Shown here in pieces: positions 20,461 through 32,290 of a DNA stretch of 64,000 bases. Position 1 is the stretch's first letter, and each line of letters starts with the position of its first letter. The notes under the pieces were generated by a model. The model was not told the origin of the DNA, ran no database searches, and saw only the letters and a program-made list of their open reading frames with translations. This DNA comes from Luidia sarsii (taxonomy: Eukaryota; Echinodermata; Asteroidea; Paxillosida; Luidiidae): contig OX465104.1 of the NCBI GenBank assembly GCA_949987565.1, positions 7,512,805 through 7,576,804 on the forward strand, written 5' to 3'. The translations under genes were made by a program, and so were the position numbers.

Positions 20461-20990
20461 AGGAATCATGGAATGAGGAGAGAGGGTGAGAGAGGGGGGA
20501 GAGAGAGAGAGAGATAGGGAGAGAGAGAGATAGGGAGGAAGAGAGGGAGAGAAAGGGGGAGAGAGAGAGGGAGGGAGAGAGAGAGGGAGGGAGAGAGAGA
20601 GGGAGGGAGAGAGAGAGATAGGGGAGAGAGAGAGATATGGAGAGAGAGAGAGAGAGCGAGAGAGAGACGAGAGAGAGGGGGGAGAGAGAGAGATAGGGAG
20701 AGAGAAAGAGAGATAGGGAGAGAGAAAGAGAGATAGGGAGAGGAGGAGAGATAGGGAGAGAGAGAGAGAGAGAGGGAGGCAGAGAGAGGGGGAGAGAGAC
20801 AGGGAGAGAGGGAGAGGGATAGGGAGAGAGGGAGAGGGAGGCAGAGAGAGAGGGGGAGAGAGATGAGGATAGAGAGGGGAGATGAGAGAGGGGAGAGAGG
20901 GAGAGAGAGAGAGGGAGAGAGAGAGGGGGAGAGAGAGAGGGAGAGAGAGAGAGAGTGGGAGGCAGAGAGAGTGGGAGGCAGAGAGAGGCA

Positions 20991-21038
<48 letters not shown>

Positions 21039-21925
21039 CAGTGGTAGGCAGAGAGAGTGGGAGGCAGAGAGAGTGGGAGGCAGAGAGAGCGGGAGGCAGA
21101 GAGAGTGGGAGGCAGAGAGAGAGGCAGAGAGAGAGAGAGAGAGAGGCAGAGACTGGGAGGCAGAGAGAGTGGGAGGCAGAGAGAGCAGGAGGCAGAGAGA
21201 GCGGGAGGCATAGAGAGTGGGAGGCGGAGAGTGGAAGGCAGAGAGAGAGTGGGAGGCAGAGAGAGAGAGTGGGAGGCAGAGAGAGGCAGAGAGAGAATGG
21301 GAGGCAGAGAGAGAGGCAGAGAGAGAGAGGCAGAGAGAGAGAGAGGCAGAGAGAGAGAGAGGCAGAGAGAGAGAGGCAGAGAGAGAGAGAGGCTGAGAGA
21401 GAGAGAGGCAGAGAGCGAGAGAGAGGCAGAGAGAGAATGGGAGGCAGAGAGAGAGGCAGAGAGAGAGCGGCAGAGAGAGAGGCAGAGAGAGAGAGGCAGA
21501 GAGAGAGGCAGAGAGAGAGAGAGGCAGAGAGAGAGAGGCAGAGAGAGAGGCAGAGAGAGAGAGAGAGGCAGAGAGAGAGAGGCAGAGAGAGAGAGAGGCA
21601 GAGAGAGAGAGGCAGAGAGAGAGAGAGAGAGAGGCAGAGAGAGAGGCAGAGAGAGAGAGGCAGAGAGAGAGAGAGGCAGAGAGAGAATGGGAGGCAGAGA
21701 GAGAGGCAGAGAGAGAGAGGCAGAGAGAGAGAGAGGCAGAGAGAGAGAGAGGCAGAGAGAGAGAGGCAGAGAGAGAGAGAGGCAGAGAGAGAGAGAGGCA
21801 GAGAGAGAGAGGCAGAGAGAGAGAGAGAGAGAGGCAGAGAGAGAGGCAGAGAGAGAGAGGCAGAGGGAGAGAGGCAGAGAGAGAGGCAGATAAAGAGAGG
21901 GTCAGAGAGAGAGAGGGACAGGTGA
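20461..21925. repeat. 1.46-kb GA-rich satellite (GAGA with AGGCAG)
   Basis: The left third is GAGAGAGA/GGGAGAGA; from about 20950 rightwards AGGCAGAGAGAG dominates, with GAGAGTGGGAGGC variants at 20955-21300. Plus strand purine, minus strand pyrimidine throughout. Frames of up to 515 codons on either strand (S/L/P or R/E/Q repeats) are by-products and not genes. Lies inside the Caskin D-E intron. Confidence 0.97.
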
Positions 21926-22205
21926 GCTAAGCAGCAGGTGCAAGCTTCTCTGTCCTTAATAGTTATCGCCTGACAGGCTCTAGGCTCTAGCACAGCTGAG
22001 GAGTATCAACCATTCATCCCTCCCGGATAAAGACAGAAGTCTCTCGATTGCAATCACCTGTCTTCCACACCAGACATCACCGACGGCTAAATCATTAAAA
22101 ATATATAAAATAAAAAAATCCTCATTTTTGTTCACAATTCTGAGGTAATCACTAGACAGGTAGTAAGGACTGGGCCGGTGGATGCGCGGCTACGTTTATA
22201 CTCAC

Positions 22206-22314
22206 TGTGATGAGCAGTTTGACAACTTCAGATTTGCCGGCTAAGGCAGCTTCGTGGAGGGCTGTTCCGTTGGGGGTTTCCCTGTTGATGTCAATCCCGT
22301 ATTCAAGCAAGACC
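22206..22314 (-). CDS. CASKIN: Caskin exon D: ankyrin repeats 6-7
   Basis: Acceptor CCTTTCTGTGGCAG, one base completing the Arg codon split with exon C, 36 codons, donor ACA|GTGAGT (phase 0). The peptide [13 protein letters not shown] ends one repeat. [22 protein letters not shown] starts the next, with the standard ankyrin helix-turn-helix residues (T-A-L-H, A-A, G-x-x-E-V-V-x-L-L). G-I-D-I-N-R followed by G-T-A-L-H-E-A-A-L is very close to vertebrate Caskin. An M1 fragment starts about 40 bp upstream of the acceptor on the sense strand. Confidence 0.96.
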
Positions 22315-22352
22315 CTGCCACAGAAAGGGGTACAAGAAAAACGGAAATATAC

Positions 22353-22585
22353 TCTTAAAAAGCCCCCTACACAACATCGGTAAGATTGGAAAACAGAAAT
22401 ATTCACAGATCTACATGAAACTTATACAGTTTGAAGATGGTTATAGTAGAAACCTCTCACTGAAATATTTCTGCCTAAAATGTTGTATTTTGGGAGAAAT
22501 GAGTAAAAGAAATAGTTTACATCTCACCGAGATTTAAACTATTTTTCGGAACAGTACGGCGTTGAATGCCGCAATTTCGAGTGTT
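22353..22585. mobile_element. M1 element, one-sided, beside exon D
   Basis: TTAAAAAGCCCCCTACACAA, then TTCACAGATCTACATGAAAC and ATAGTAGAAACCTCTCACTG, breaking off after GAATGCCGCAATTTCG. The terminus lies 39 bp from the first base of exon D on the acceptor side. Confidence 0.85.
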
Positions 22586-22872
22586 TTGAGTGTTTCTGTC
22601 TGCGAATTAATACTGCTTGAATGTTACACGTATCTACCAGTATTCTAATTCCTGTTGAGGACTCTTTAAAAGAAGAGTTTTATCGATTGTAATTCGGCCA
22701 AAGAAGTGAGTGATTTTGTTTGTGAACTGATACTGTTTGCATTGAAGTGTTTCACAGGTTTCATCTTCGGTAATACTATCGCACAAATGATTACCAGTAA
22801 GTAGCAGAAATGCCAAATTCCATTTTCATTATCGTAATTGCAGTAGTCCTCTGAATGTTCTCAAACTGCTGG

Positions 22873-22943
22873 AGGCAGGGAGGGAGGGAGGAAGGGAAGG
22901 AGGAAGGGAGGGAGGGAGGGAGGGAAGGAGGGAGGGAAGGAGA
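22873..22943. repeat. (GGGA)n microsatellite
   Basis: Imperfect GGGAGGGAGGAAGGGAAGGA repeats, about 70 bp. Confidence 0.95.
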
Positions 22944-24607
22944 GAAACACCAGCCTCTATCTAGGAGTCTGTAGTGTTCATGCCATAAGGCAATTAAGCT
23001 TTCACTTGGTTGTCAAGACGTTCACTATAGGACCCTCCGCTCCTTCTCCAGAAAACCTGACAAACTAAATAGCCCAAAGAGTTCACATAATTGACCCAGA
23101 AACCCAGAAAGACAACAACGAAAGTGAACGTCACACTTTTTTTTAAATGCGGGTAAAATGTTCCGCGAGAAACCGATTGGAACCGAGTCACTGGCTCGGG
23201 CGGTGGTGATATCTAGACTCAGTCTTTTGCCCCCCTTGGGTGAGAGTGAGATGGGGAGTGCGTCCCTGCGATTCTCCACCTGTTTGCCCGCGTCCCCATG
23301 AATTCAATTTAATATCATCGTCCCACGTGGCTTGGCTCCCCCCCCCTACAAGACTGGCAACCGAAGATCACTTCGATGACAAGGCTGTCACATGAATACA
23401 TCCTTAGCGACTCAAAAGCCAAGACACGGGGGAATTAAGTCAACTCCTCGGAAGAAAAAAAAAAGGGAGAGGGGGGGCGGGAATAAAAGAGACGGCCCAA
23501 ACGCTATCATCGTATTCCGATCCCAATCGCAGCTCAGCGGAAAAAGCTGCAACTAATTGAGTTTCCTGGAAGATTTAAAAGACTTGGCTGGCACCACCTT
23601 CGTATCAATCTTCTGTTCAAAATGTTCAACAGATTTAAAGCAGGTGATAGCCCAAATAAAGACGTCTACGGCGGCTCGATTTCCTTCCGTTTTAAATCAA
23701 CAACCGGCCTGTGAAATTGATCGGCACAATGAGGGTTGACCCTCCTGCACGTCTGTCAAATTCGAGTCAAGTTAAAGCAAACCCTCATTCAATTACGTTC
23801 CCGACCGGCGGAACCACCCCCCAAAAAAATCAGGAAGATATCTACGAAATGGGATCGTTGTGGAGAGGGGACGCAAATCCCCAGTGTTGACTTTAATCCC
23901 CTCCCCGTGTCTCCTTTCGGTGTAACTTGGCAAGAAACCGATCTGCTTGTGTGTACTTGATATAATTTTTTCAGTTCAGCGTTTAATCGATACGCTCGCT
24001 GAGATGCAACAAGGCGGGTTTTGTGTTTCAGGGAGCCTCGGGCGTCGTTCCTTCTTCACTCGAGAGGCGAGAGCGTCTGCGCCTGGCCGCATCGTCAGCG
24101 GACAGAGACTCTCGTCGGTTAGACGGCTTTTTTTTTCGGCGTTGCGGCGATGAAATTGCCCTCCCCTGGCTACGGCCACGGTTTCTCGAAGATGACAACT
24201 TAGCAGCCTCTTCAAACAGACACTTCTTCTTCTTCTTCTTTTTTTTAATCTCCAAATGGCCCTGGAATGAACTTAAGGGCAATGAAAAAAAACACCACCA
24301 CCGGGATGTTTAGGGGACATTTAGAATATTCAGCAACAAAAACCGGTCGGGTTACATAAATGTGTGCACACATCTACCTGAATCTGTATCCTTGTGGAGA
24401 CATTGCTTTGTTCTCGTGCACTATACAACCGCGTGAGAAACTATGCTTTAAAAATGCTCCCAATTCAACCACATTCACTTTCCTGGGTAGAAATTTGGAC
24501 TGTATGTCCCTTTTAAATAACACTTTCTTACAAATTCTTACCCATCACAAATTCTTACCCATCACAAAATTCTGGTTTTTGAGTTGTTTACAAATATCAG
24601 TTTCGTG

Positions 24608-24692
24608 AAAACCTTGTGGAGACCTATACACCTTTACAATTTCCCTGTGGAGACCTATTCAACCTAATATTATCTTAGGTCTCCACAAGGCA
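24608..24692. repeat. Inverted repeat, 15-bp arms
   Basis: CCTTGTGGAGACCTA at the left pairs with TAGGTCTCCACAAGG at the right, about 50 bp apart; a further CTGTGGAGACCTA lies between. CCTTGTGGAGAC also occurs at 24389. Confidence 0.75.
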
Positions 24693-25179
24693 CTAGATTC
24701 GCGTGCAGTATGGTGTACAGTCAACTACAGTGTACCTCCTAATCTCTATTCGGTTTTGATTTTGAACAAAGTAGTTATTCTTCAAAATTGTCCTAACATT
24801 TCTAATTCAGTTTTCCTTTCTGTTGCTGGACTGAAAATATACTGTAATCTTTAATGTTGATGTTTGCATCTGAATGAAAATGGGAGCATGATCCCTGGAG
24901 ATTGCATTAAGGCAGAGGTCAAATGATTCCACTTTTTACCAAGTGGAAAATGCATACTATTGGTGAAAAGTGATTTGTTTTAATTTTATTTTTATGCAAA
25001 ATTGCCAAAACAAGGCTGAAAAGCCACTCATGGTTAAGAGCTAGAGAAAGAAGGAGATAGAGAGGGACTCAGGAAGGCTGAAGATAGGAATTAACATTCC
25101 TTTTAAAAATGGCAAGATCCTAGGCAGGGGGAAAGCAAGAACCAGGAAGGGAATTTCCAGATGGAGGCAGAACGAGTGA

Positions 25180-25295
25180 TACAAAAAAATAAAAATTGCA
25201 AACTGTTCAATGGCTTCAATGCCTGAATGGAAATCTCCATAGAGGGCCTGATGTTTGGATCCTAGCAGGACTTTTCTCAGAAAGATCTGCCTTTG
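25180..25295. mobile_element. F1 fragment
   Basis: AAAAATTGCAAACTGTTCAA, then GAGGGCCTGATGTTTGGATC and CTAGCAGGACTTTTCTCAGA. Confidence 0.72.
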
Positions 25296-25649
25296 ATGGG
25301 ACCGTGATGAATTACTGTAGCATTAAGTGCATCAATCACTGCAGCGTACAGTTCTGGCCCATGTGGTCAGGAATAGTAGCTGGCATCTATTCATAGACGC
25401 TTCAAAAACAAAGAGTTTGCGAGAACAATGCCATTAGCTTCTGTGGTTCCTTCCTGTAACAGAGACAATGCCAAGCACTTGAAATGGCTTCAACAACTTC
25501 CTATTTGGAAGACAACCACCCCCTAGGTATTTCCTTTAGTGATTGAGGCTATCAATCTTTGCCTTCGGGTTCAGCAAACTATGGAGGAAGGAAGGAGACT
25601 TGACACAGATTCTTCTGATTTCTCAGAGGATTGCTCAATTGACTTCCCC

Positions 25650-26192
25650 TTAAGCCGCGTCCGCACTGGACTTAAAATGGGTAAACTAACCAAGCAAATG
25701 GGTAAATTGACCATTTTAAGTCCAGTGCGGACAGCCAGAAAGTTTTCCTCCCAGGTAACTTACCCGACTCCAGTGGGTAGTTTAACCGACCAACTTCTGC
25801 CCGGTTAAATTGACCAGGTCAGTTTAACCGAGCCGAAAAGTCCAATCCGGACACGACGTCTCGGTAAACGACTCGGTAAAAAACCACATCCGGCGCCCCG
25901 CATTGCCAGAGGCCCTAAATACCACGTGACTTGCCATGGTCCCAATACAACAATGTTGTTTACTTTTCGAGCAGGGTCGACGTGTCGTAGTTTTATGGTA
26001 TTTACATCCGGTGAAAGGTCACCACCATAGCGTCCTCTTTCGTTTATACGCGCCAGTCGGTTAGTTTTACTGCGTCGTCTCGGTTAGTTTACCCGAGTCG
26101 AAAGTCCAAGTGCGGACGCCGGGAAGATTTACCCATTGGAATGTTACCCACGGGCTCGGTAAAAAATAAGTCCAGTGCGGACGCGGCTTTAG
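25650..26192. mobile_element. M2 element, long full copy
   Basis: Left terminus TTAAGCCGCGTCCGCACTGG; right terminus CCAGTGCGGACGCGGCTTTA. Arms are mirrored well into the interior (AAATGGGTAAACTAACCAAG on the left; ACTCGGTAAA, GGTTAGTTTACCCGAGTCG on the right). No transposase is seen in the roughly 540 bp. Confidence 0.92.
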
Positions 26193-26246
26193 TGTGAACA
26201 GTTGCCCAATGCAAGGGGGTAAGCCTGATATAGGGATGATTACCGG

Positions 26247-26480
26247 TAAAGCTGCGTTCCCACCGGACTTATTTTGGTCAAAGTAACCGAGACAATGGTT
26301 ACCGGTACTTTTTTTTTTCATTTTAAGTCCAGTGGAAACGGCCCAGTTAAATTTCCTCTCGGTTAATTTAACCAGGCAGAGTGGTTACTTTTACCAGCCA
26401 ACCTCTGTCCAGTGAAAGTGACCAGGGTAAGTTTAACTGAGCCGACTAGTCCAGTGGAAACGCACCACTCGGCAAACATT
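26247..26480. mobile_element. M2 element, 'GTGGAAACG' subtype, right end lost
   Basis: GTAAAGCTGCGTTCCCACCG, GACTTATTTTGGTCAAAGTA, GTCCAGTGGAAACGGCCCAG, ending CAGTGGAAACGCACCACTCG. It is a closer match to 1249-1557 than to 25650-26192. Confidence 0.82.
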
Positions 26481-27924
26481 ATTAGAATAGCCCTACAAGT
26501 CAAGGCAACCTACCGGTAATAAACATTCAAAATGGGCAAGTGATTTTACAATGTGGGCAAGTAGAAATCATGGGTGGGTAGGTGGTAGGTACGACAGGAA
26601 CAACATGTATTTCAAGGCTTGCACCAAAAGGCAGAAGTTTCATTTTCAGTGTAAGGATTATTTCTAAAAAATGGTGAAAGCATCGCATGGTGCATGAAAT
26701 AACACAAAAAGACAGACTTATCCCCACTACAACGATTCTCTGGGAAGTTCCTGTGAACCAAAAAACCAACATTCCCAGGCAAGAGCTGTGATGTAAAAAA
26801 AAAGGGGGTCCTTGAGTTAGAGCCTAGTATTAGACTAGAGGAATACAGTCCCAAGTTACCAGGGGTCAGACAGCGAGCGCTAAGAAAACAGCTTGTGGGA
26901 AGGTCTTCACACCTTCTCTGTCTGATTCTTGCTGAATAAAAGCTGTTTATTTGACACTTGGTTCCACAAAGCTTAACCCACAACATGGTTTAGCATCAAG
27001 AAACCCTTCATTCAGCATCTGTGATTCAGCACTGTGTTTCTCCAGTAAACACCAACCCTACCAGTCCAGACCCACCCACCCATAGAATTGGTACGGCTTG
27101 GAAAACTAGTACTACTTCTAAGTTCTAACCATAATTATGGGTACAGCCTGTGCTGAATGTCAACCATAGATCACTATAAATAAACTAGAGTACGCACTCA
27201 TCGAGTGACGCGTGCCGACAAGGGGAGTGCGACGCCATTACCAAAGAGGTGCGAATGCATGGATCTCTAGGGGGCAAACCACGGCAAACTAATCCCAATT
27301 TTTACAAAAGAAAGTAGGACATTAAAATTTGACAATCCCTTGAGGTATTGATGGCCTTTCCTTTCATTACTAAAACCAAATTTCTATAACATTTAAGTTT
27401 TCGCATTCACAACCTTTCGGCTATACCTTTCCCTAATCATATTACACGTGATTGCTACCGACATCCGGGCACTTCGAGCTGAAGTTGACCTCTTTGGCAA
27501 TGGCGGATGCACGTCCATGTCGGCACACGTTTGTACCGCACGTTGATAGGGGAGTGCGCATTTCTAGTTTATTTATAGAGCTCTATGATGTCAACCAATC
27601 AACCCCCTGCCTGGTAAAACACGCAGGGAATGAAGCCCAAAAGTGACTCCATTACTTGGCAATGAGATTCTAAACTAGGTAGTCTAAACACTGTTGATCA
27701 AGGCTATGTTGTGTAAGAAAGCCAAAGATGGCGGCTTGTCGTCTCTGTGTATAAGATACTACAATAGCTGAGCAGTGCAGAAGGTTTTACCGGTATATAC
27801 CGGTAGAGCATGTAGTCCTTATTGGGTCACTGGGTCAGCTATCAAGCCATTCACAAGCAATTCTGAGCTTCTCCGTGACGCTCAATCCAGCAGTCTCCTG
27901 ACAACGATGGGCAGAGCACACACT

Positions 27925-28145
27925 AGGGCTGTTTCCACTGTTTAAAAAATCGCGATTAAAAAATGGATTTTTTTTTTTGACTTGTGTTAAAAAAAAAATC
28001 ACGTTGCAAAAAATCGCGAGCCGATTGTGGTTAGCAGTTGTGGTCAAATGGGGGGTGTATCCTTGAGGGGGGCCCATGCAGATTGACATACATACAAGTA
28101 CGGCACTTCCTGTCAGTCAGAGAGCGAGCGGTGCATTGTGGGATT
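27925..28145. mobile_element. M4 element, partial
   Basis: AGGGCTGTTTCCACTG, AATCGCGATTAAAAAATGGA, GCGAGCCGATTGTGGTTAGC, CAGTCAGAGAGCGAGCGGTG and CATTGTGGGATTAA. Confidence 0.78.
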
Positions 28146-28409
28146 AATAAAACCGGTGCAATTTAGGGCAGAGTTCACGCACATACTGAATTGGGGGGGG
28201 GGGGAGGCAACGCAATCGGCAGTAATTACGATCAGTTTCCAAAGTTGACCCTATGACCCCCGACTTTGTTTTCCATTTTTGGTGGCCTGTCTGAAGCACC
28301 TAGCTTCTCTTGGATTGAACATTTCCCAGATTCCTCCGCCTGAAGTGAAGAAATAAATAATATGGACTGATAACCTGAGAAACCAGAAGTTGTGACCTTT
28401 TGAAAATGA

Positions 28410-28796
28410 TTTGAGAGAGCGGGGAGAGGGAGAGAGGGAGAGGAAGAGGGAGTGGGAGTGGGAGTGGGAGAGACTCAGAGGGAGAGGGAGAGGGAGAGGG
28501 AGAGAGGGAGAGAGGGAGGGAGAGGGAGAGGGAGAGGGAGAGGGAGATGGAGAGGGAGAGGGAGAGGGAGAGGGAGAGGGAGAGGGAGAGGGAGAGGGAG
28601 AGGGAGAGGGAGAGGGAGAGGGAGAGGGAGAGGGAGAGGGAGAGGGAGAGGGAGAGGGAGAGGGAGAGGGAGAGGGAGAGGCAGAGGGAGAGGGAGAGGG
28701 AGAGGCAGAGGGAGAGGGAGAGGCAGAGGCAGAGGCAGAGGCAGAGGCAGAGGCAGAGTCAGAGGCAGAGGCAGAGGCAGAGGCAGAGGCAGGGAG
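28410..28796. repeat. GGGAGA hexamer array ending in GGCAGA
   Basis: About 65 hexamer units. The left and middle are GGGAGA; from 28680 GGCAGA takes over. Purine on the plus strand. Frames on both strands (E/G, R/G and S/P repeats) are not genes. Confidence 0.97.
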
Positions 28797-29394
28797 AAAA
28801 TAAATTCCCTTTAGATAATCCCGGGAGATCATATAAAAATTAACAAATGGTTGGTAACACACCCTGGGTACACACTGGCTTCCCACAGTGGACCAGGGGA
28901 GCTGGGTTATTTTCAGGTGACCTCTCACGACCTCATCAATTCCCGATTCCAGCAGCCCCCCAAAAAATGTTTTATTGACCGGGGCTCGGTCCAATTGTTG
29001 GGTTCGAGAGGGGCCGGTAGTAAATCCGAAATCCAAACATTGCCCTCCTCGGTCAAGTGTGAAATGGGTGAATGCACGCCTGGGTCGCCCAGGGTCGAAG
29101 GCTGGGGGGGGGGGGGGTTGGCTGGGGAGCTGGGCTCGCTCAGACGATTGCTCAACTCACAATGCTCCCAAACCCCTTTCACCGTCCAAAACCGACTCTG
29201 TAAATCAGAGGGAGACTTTCTCACTTTGACGGACTCCTACTGAGTGACTCTACCAAGGAAATATTGATTTATTCACTGCTTACACGGACAAGTACTGGCT
29301 ACTTTTTACGTAAAGTTACATATAGTTGACTAACAAAAACAACTTCTCAAATCGACATGGGGCATTTTTGACTTGCATATCACTCTATGTCACC

Positions 29395-29665
29395 AGTTTT
29401 CATTCATAGTATTTTTTTTTTAAGCAAAAAAATATTTTTTTTTTGAATGGCCTGCAATATGCCAGCGCCAGTACTGGCTCCAAGTCTACATTTTTTTTCT
29501 TTTAAAGTGTGGAAAAGTGTCTGAAGAAAAACTATTGTAGCAAACGTAATTGGGTTGTTGTTTTTTCTGTTGTGATTTTAGCTTTCACACATGAAAAAAA
29601 AAAAATCTGAATCGCGATTCAAAAACCGACAAGTGAATCATGCTTTTACGTGCTAATGTGAACGC
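29395..29665. mobile_element. M4-like fragment
   Basis: AATCTGAATCGCGATTCAAA, AACCGACAAGTGAATC and GCTAATGTGAACGCCCCTTC resemble the M4 right end; the left part is T/A-rich and degraded. Confidence 0.5.
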
Positions 29666-29704
29666 CCCTTCCGATCAGTAAGTATTTTTCACACAGAAAT
29701 GTTG

Positions 29705-29835
29705 AGAGGGCCCAGCATTTCCATCCAAGCAGGACCTCTCTGGAAGGCTTCGCTGTTTCTTCTCTCTGCCTCAGAGACAACTCCTGAGAAAGGACTCCAC
29801 TAGCATCAAAACATCAGGCCTTCCAAATTAATATC
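29705..29835. mobile_element. F1 foldback copy, diverged
   Basis: GGGCCCAGCATTTCCATCCA, AGCAGGACCTCTCTGG, loop, TGAGAAAGGACTCCACTAGC, then AAAACATCAGGCCTTCC. Confidence 0.72.
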
Positions 29836-30257
29836 TTAACCCAGGCAAGCACTTTGCAACGTTTCTTTTTGGTGTATCACTTTGTCCAACTGAAGGTTTG
29901 AAAAATGCAACAACCACACTGCAAGCGGGACACAGAGTGTGACAACCCTCTTTTGAGTCGACGGAGATGTTCCGGTGCTGGCTGCATAACTTATTCAGAA
30001 GCCCCTATCTTTCTGGGTGGTTTTTTTTCCCACCTCATCTGACAGATGGAGACGTCCACACTCCGGTATCGATCGGTGTTTAGCCGCCGTCCTGCATCTA
30101 AGTGACTAGGCATTAACGTCCTTTCCGCTTTCCCTTCCCCAAACTTAAAAACGACTTCTCGTTGGAGCAGGAGATCTTCTCACGAACGATCCTTGCTTTG
30201 AAAGATTTAGACGGTCTGACAGTTCCATGATCTGAGCTGGACCCCCTTTTTTTGCCT

Positions 30258-30530
30258 TTGAGAAAGGTCGTGCTGGAATCAAAATGTCAGCCCATCAACT
30301 TTTTTTGAGATCTGCACTTTGGTTATTTCCGCCTTCTACTACCTAATCCTTACCCAAACTCCTTGTCCTTCCCTTTGATCCCACCCTACATGTACCAGCT
30401 ATCCCCTTTGCTATCATCTGTCTGTCATCCATGTCCCTGTTACTCTCCCCTTCCTATTTGTTTTGTCCCTGCCATTCTGCCTTTGAGAAAGGTCCTGCTG
30501 GGATCGAAATTTCAGGCCCTCACAATGTTT
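30258..30530. mobile_element. Two F1 right arms flanking CT-rich DNA
   Basis: TTTGAGAAAGGTCGTGCTGG at 30260 and TTTGAGAAAGGTCCTGCTGG at 30483, both followed by AATGTCAG/AATTTCAG and GCCC. Between them is CT-rich sequence with CCCTTTGATCCCACCCTACA, similar to 48880-49080. Confidence 0.72.
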
Positions 30531-30534
30531 GATA

Positions 30535-30925
30535 AGGCCCTAGATACAACATTGGTAAAGGTCAAAAGATTGACAGAGTTTCAGTGTTAAATCATAAAAC
30601 ATTTGAAATACATTGTAAAGCAATACTGCGAAGGTTTTAGCTCAAATGGTAATCTGAGAAAGTAGAAAAAAGGAAATGTCACGGTTTACGCACCATTCAG
30701 TAGTGTAAGAAATAGTTTATCACTTGTGAGTTATAAACTACCGGTACTGGTAAATGTATTTGTCGATGTTTGAGTGAAGATTTATCGAAAAGTACAGCAT
30801 CCCAGACCGTAAGATTTCAACATGAGGATTCCATCATGACCATCTACAAACTGTGCAAATTGGAAGGAAATCTGTGAACATCGATGTTTCCCGATCTTCC
30901 CAATGTTGTATTGGGCCTTTAGTTT
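30535..30925. mobile_element. M1 element, diverged subtype
   Basis: Left end AAGGCCCTAGATACAACATT then GGTAAAGGTCAAAAGATTGA; right end CCCAATGTTGTATTGGGCCT. The interior has CATCATGACCATCTACAAAC as in 16118-16222. Confidence 0.75.
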
Positions 30926-31957
30926 AAGACTAATTCTTGGGGAGGAGGATAATGCGATGCAAGGAAGCAACACATAGTTCTTTAAAGGGATTTTGACAAT
31001 GTACCTTCTCCTTCACCCTGATTTCCCCGAGGGGTCTTTTGAACAGGGGGCATTAGGGGACTAGAGGCAAAGGGCAACAGCATCTGAAGCTGGCAGGGCC
31101 GTGATTAGAACATTACAGCAATTCAGGAACCAAAATAAGTAAGAGTTAGCCTGGCAGTAATGACATTACAAAGCATGTAAGACAGGGCTTGAGTCTGGTC
31201 AAATGGAGGATTGGTTGTCAACTCAACAAGGCTGCAATTTGAAACCTCTCGGCAAGAGGATATTTGGTGAATGGAGAGTAAATCCTGGCAACAACTAGCC
31301 CCTTAACAATTCATCATCCAATTACATGTGCACAGCAGGGTTGTGGATATAATAAGGAGAGCCGACCATATGTACTGCGTAGGGTGCACTGTACAAGCGC
31401 AGAAAACTCATACTACTCCATATTCCTCTGTAACAGGAGTTCAAGGCCCATTACTGATAGATGCCACTTTCAACTTTCCTCAGACTATTTCATTTGACCA
31501 CCGGGTCGCTGGTAAATTCAAGCCACAGGCTGCAACCTTGTCTGGGTACACAATGATAAATAATAACAGACAATATTTGTACACATGTAGTGCTGAAAAA
31601 AGGGGTTTTCTAAGCACTAACATTTAAAAACAAAAAAAGGAAAAAATAATTTTAAGTATCAAGACTGACTGAATTATGTGTGTTTTTACTTTTTACGAGA
31701 GCTTTTAAAAGAGTTGATATTAGGAGCATTGCATATGACTTAGCAGACTGTTTAATGATATATCGGTGGCTTGGTGCACAGGTAGAGAATGCTCGAAAAC
31801 CCGCTGTCCGAAAACCGAACCTCCCTGGTCTCCGACACTGCAGCGTTCAGCAGGTAGAGAGAGAGACGTCCGACTTAGCTGCGCTGAAAACGATCGATGA
31901 ACTGCCATGCCCGCGGCCTGTGCAGTGTGCACTCTACCTTGACACTAGTCTTACGTG

Positions 31958-32290
31958 AAGGCCGCCACACACGAGAGCTATCTGCTGAGCAAAAATTCTC
32001 TCGAGGTCGGTAGCTCAGCACGTAGCTCCCGTGTGCGCTGAACTTTTGCTGAGATTTCTGCCTCAAGAGGCCGTGAGACCAATATCTATCCGGTTTGATT
32101 TTTTCGCCTCTCGGGGATGAAAACTCATCGTGTGCGGCGACTTGAGCTACGTGCTGAGCAAAACATATATTTTTGGAAGCCATCGCGTGAACAGAGCGTG
32201 CGCTTTTATTGGCCAGTTGTTATTTTTTTTTGCTCAGCACGTACCTCAAGTCACACGATGAGTTTTCATCCATGAGAGGCGAACAAAATC
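31958..32290. mobile_element. M3 element, truncated
   Basis: GGCCGCCACACACGAGAGCT, ATCTGCTGAGCAAAAATTCT, TTCTGCCTCAAGAGGCCGTG, GACCAATATCTATCCGG and GATGAAAACTCATCGTGTGC, matching 44308-44803 up to about the middle of its right half. Confidence 0.87.

Larger units (their letters stand above)
16864..22205 (-). other. Caskin intron between exons D and E (5.3 kb)
   Basis: Phase 0 intron dominated by M6 and M1 copies and by the long GA array (20461-21925), which is a pyrimidine tract of about 1.5 kb on the sense strand. C-run at 17909-17921 and G-run at 19159-19170. No other gene is seen. Confidence 0.8.

Noticed and set aside
20375..21993. Very long open frames (up to 515 codons minus, 294 plus) across the GA array.
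   Set aside because: Pure simple-sequence translation (S/L/P or R/E/Q); overlapping open frames on both strands follow from the dinucleotide-like repeat, and it lies in a Caskin intron.
28251..29243. 261-codon minus frame and plus frames to 130 codons.
   Set aside because: The core is the GGGAGA array; the flanks contain no recognisable domain.
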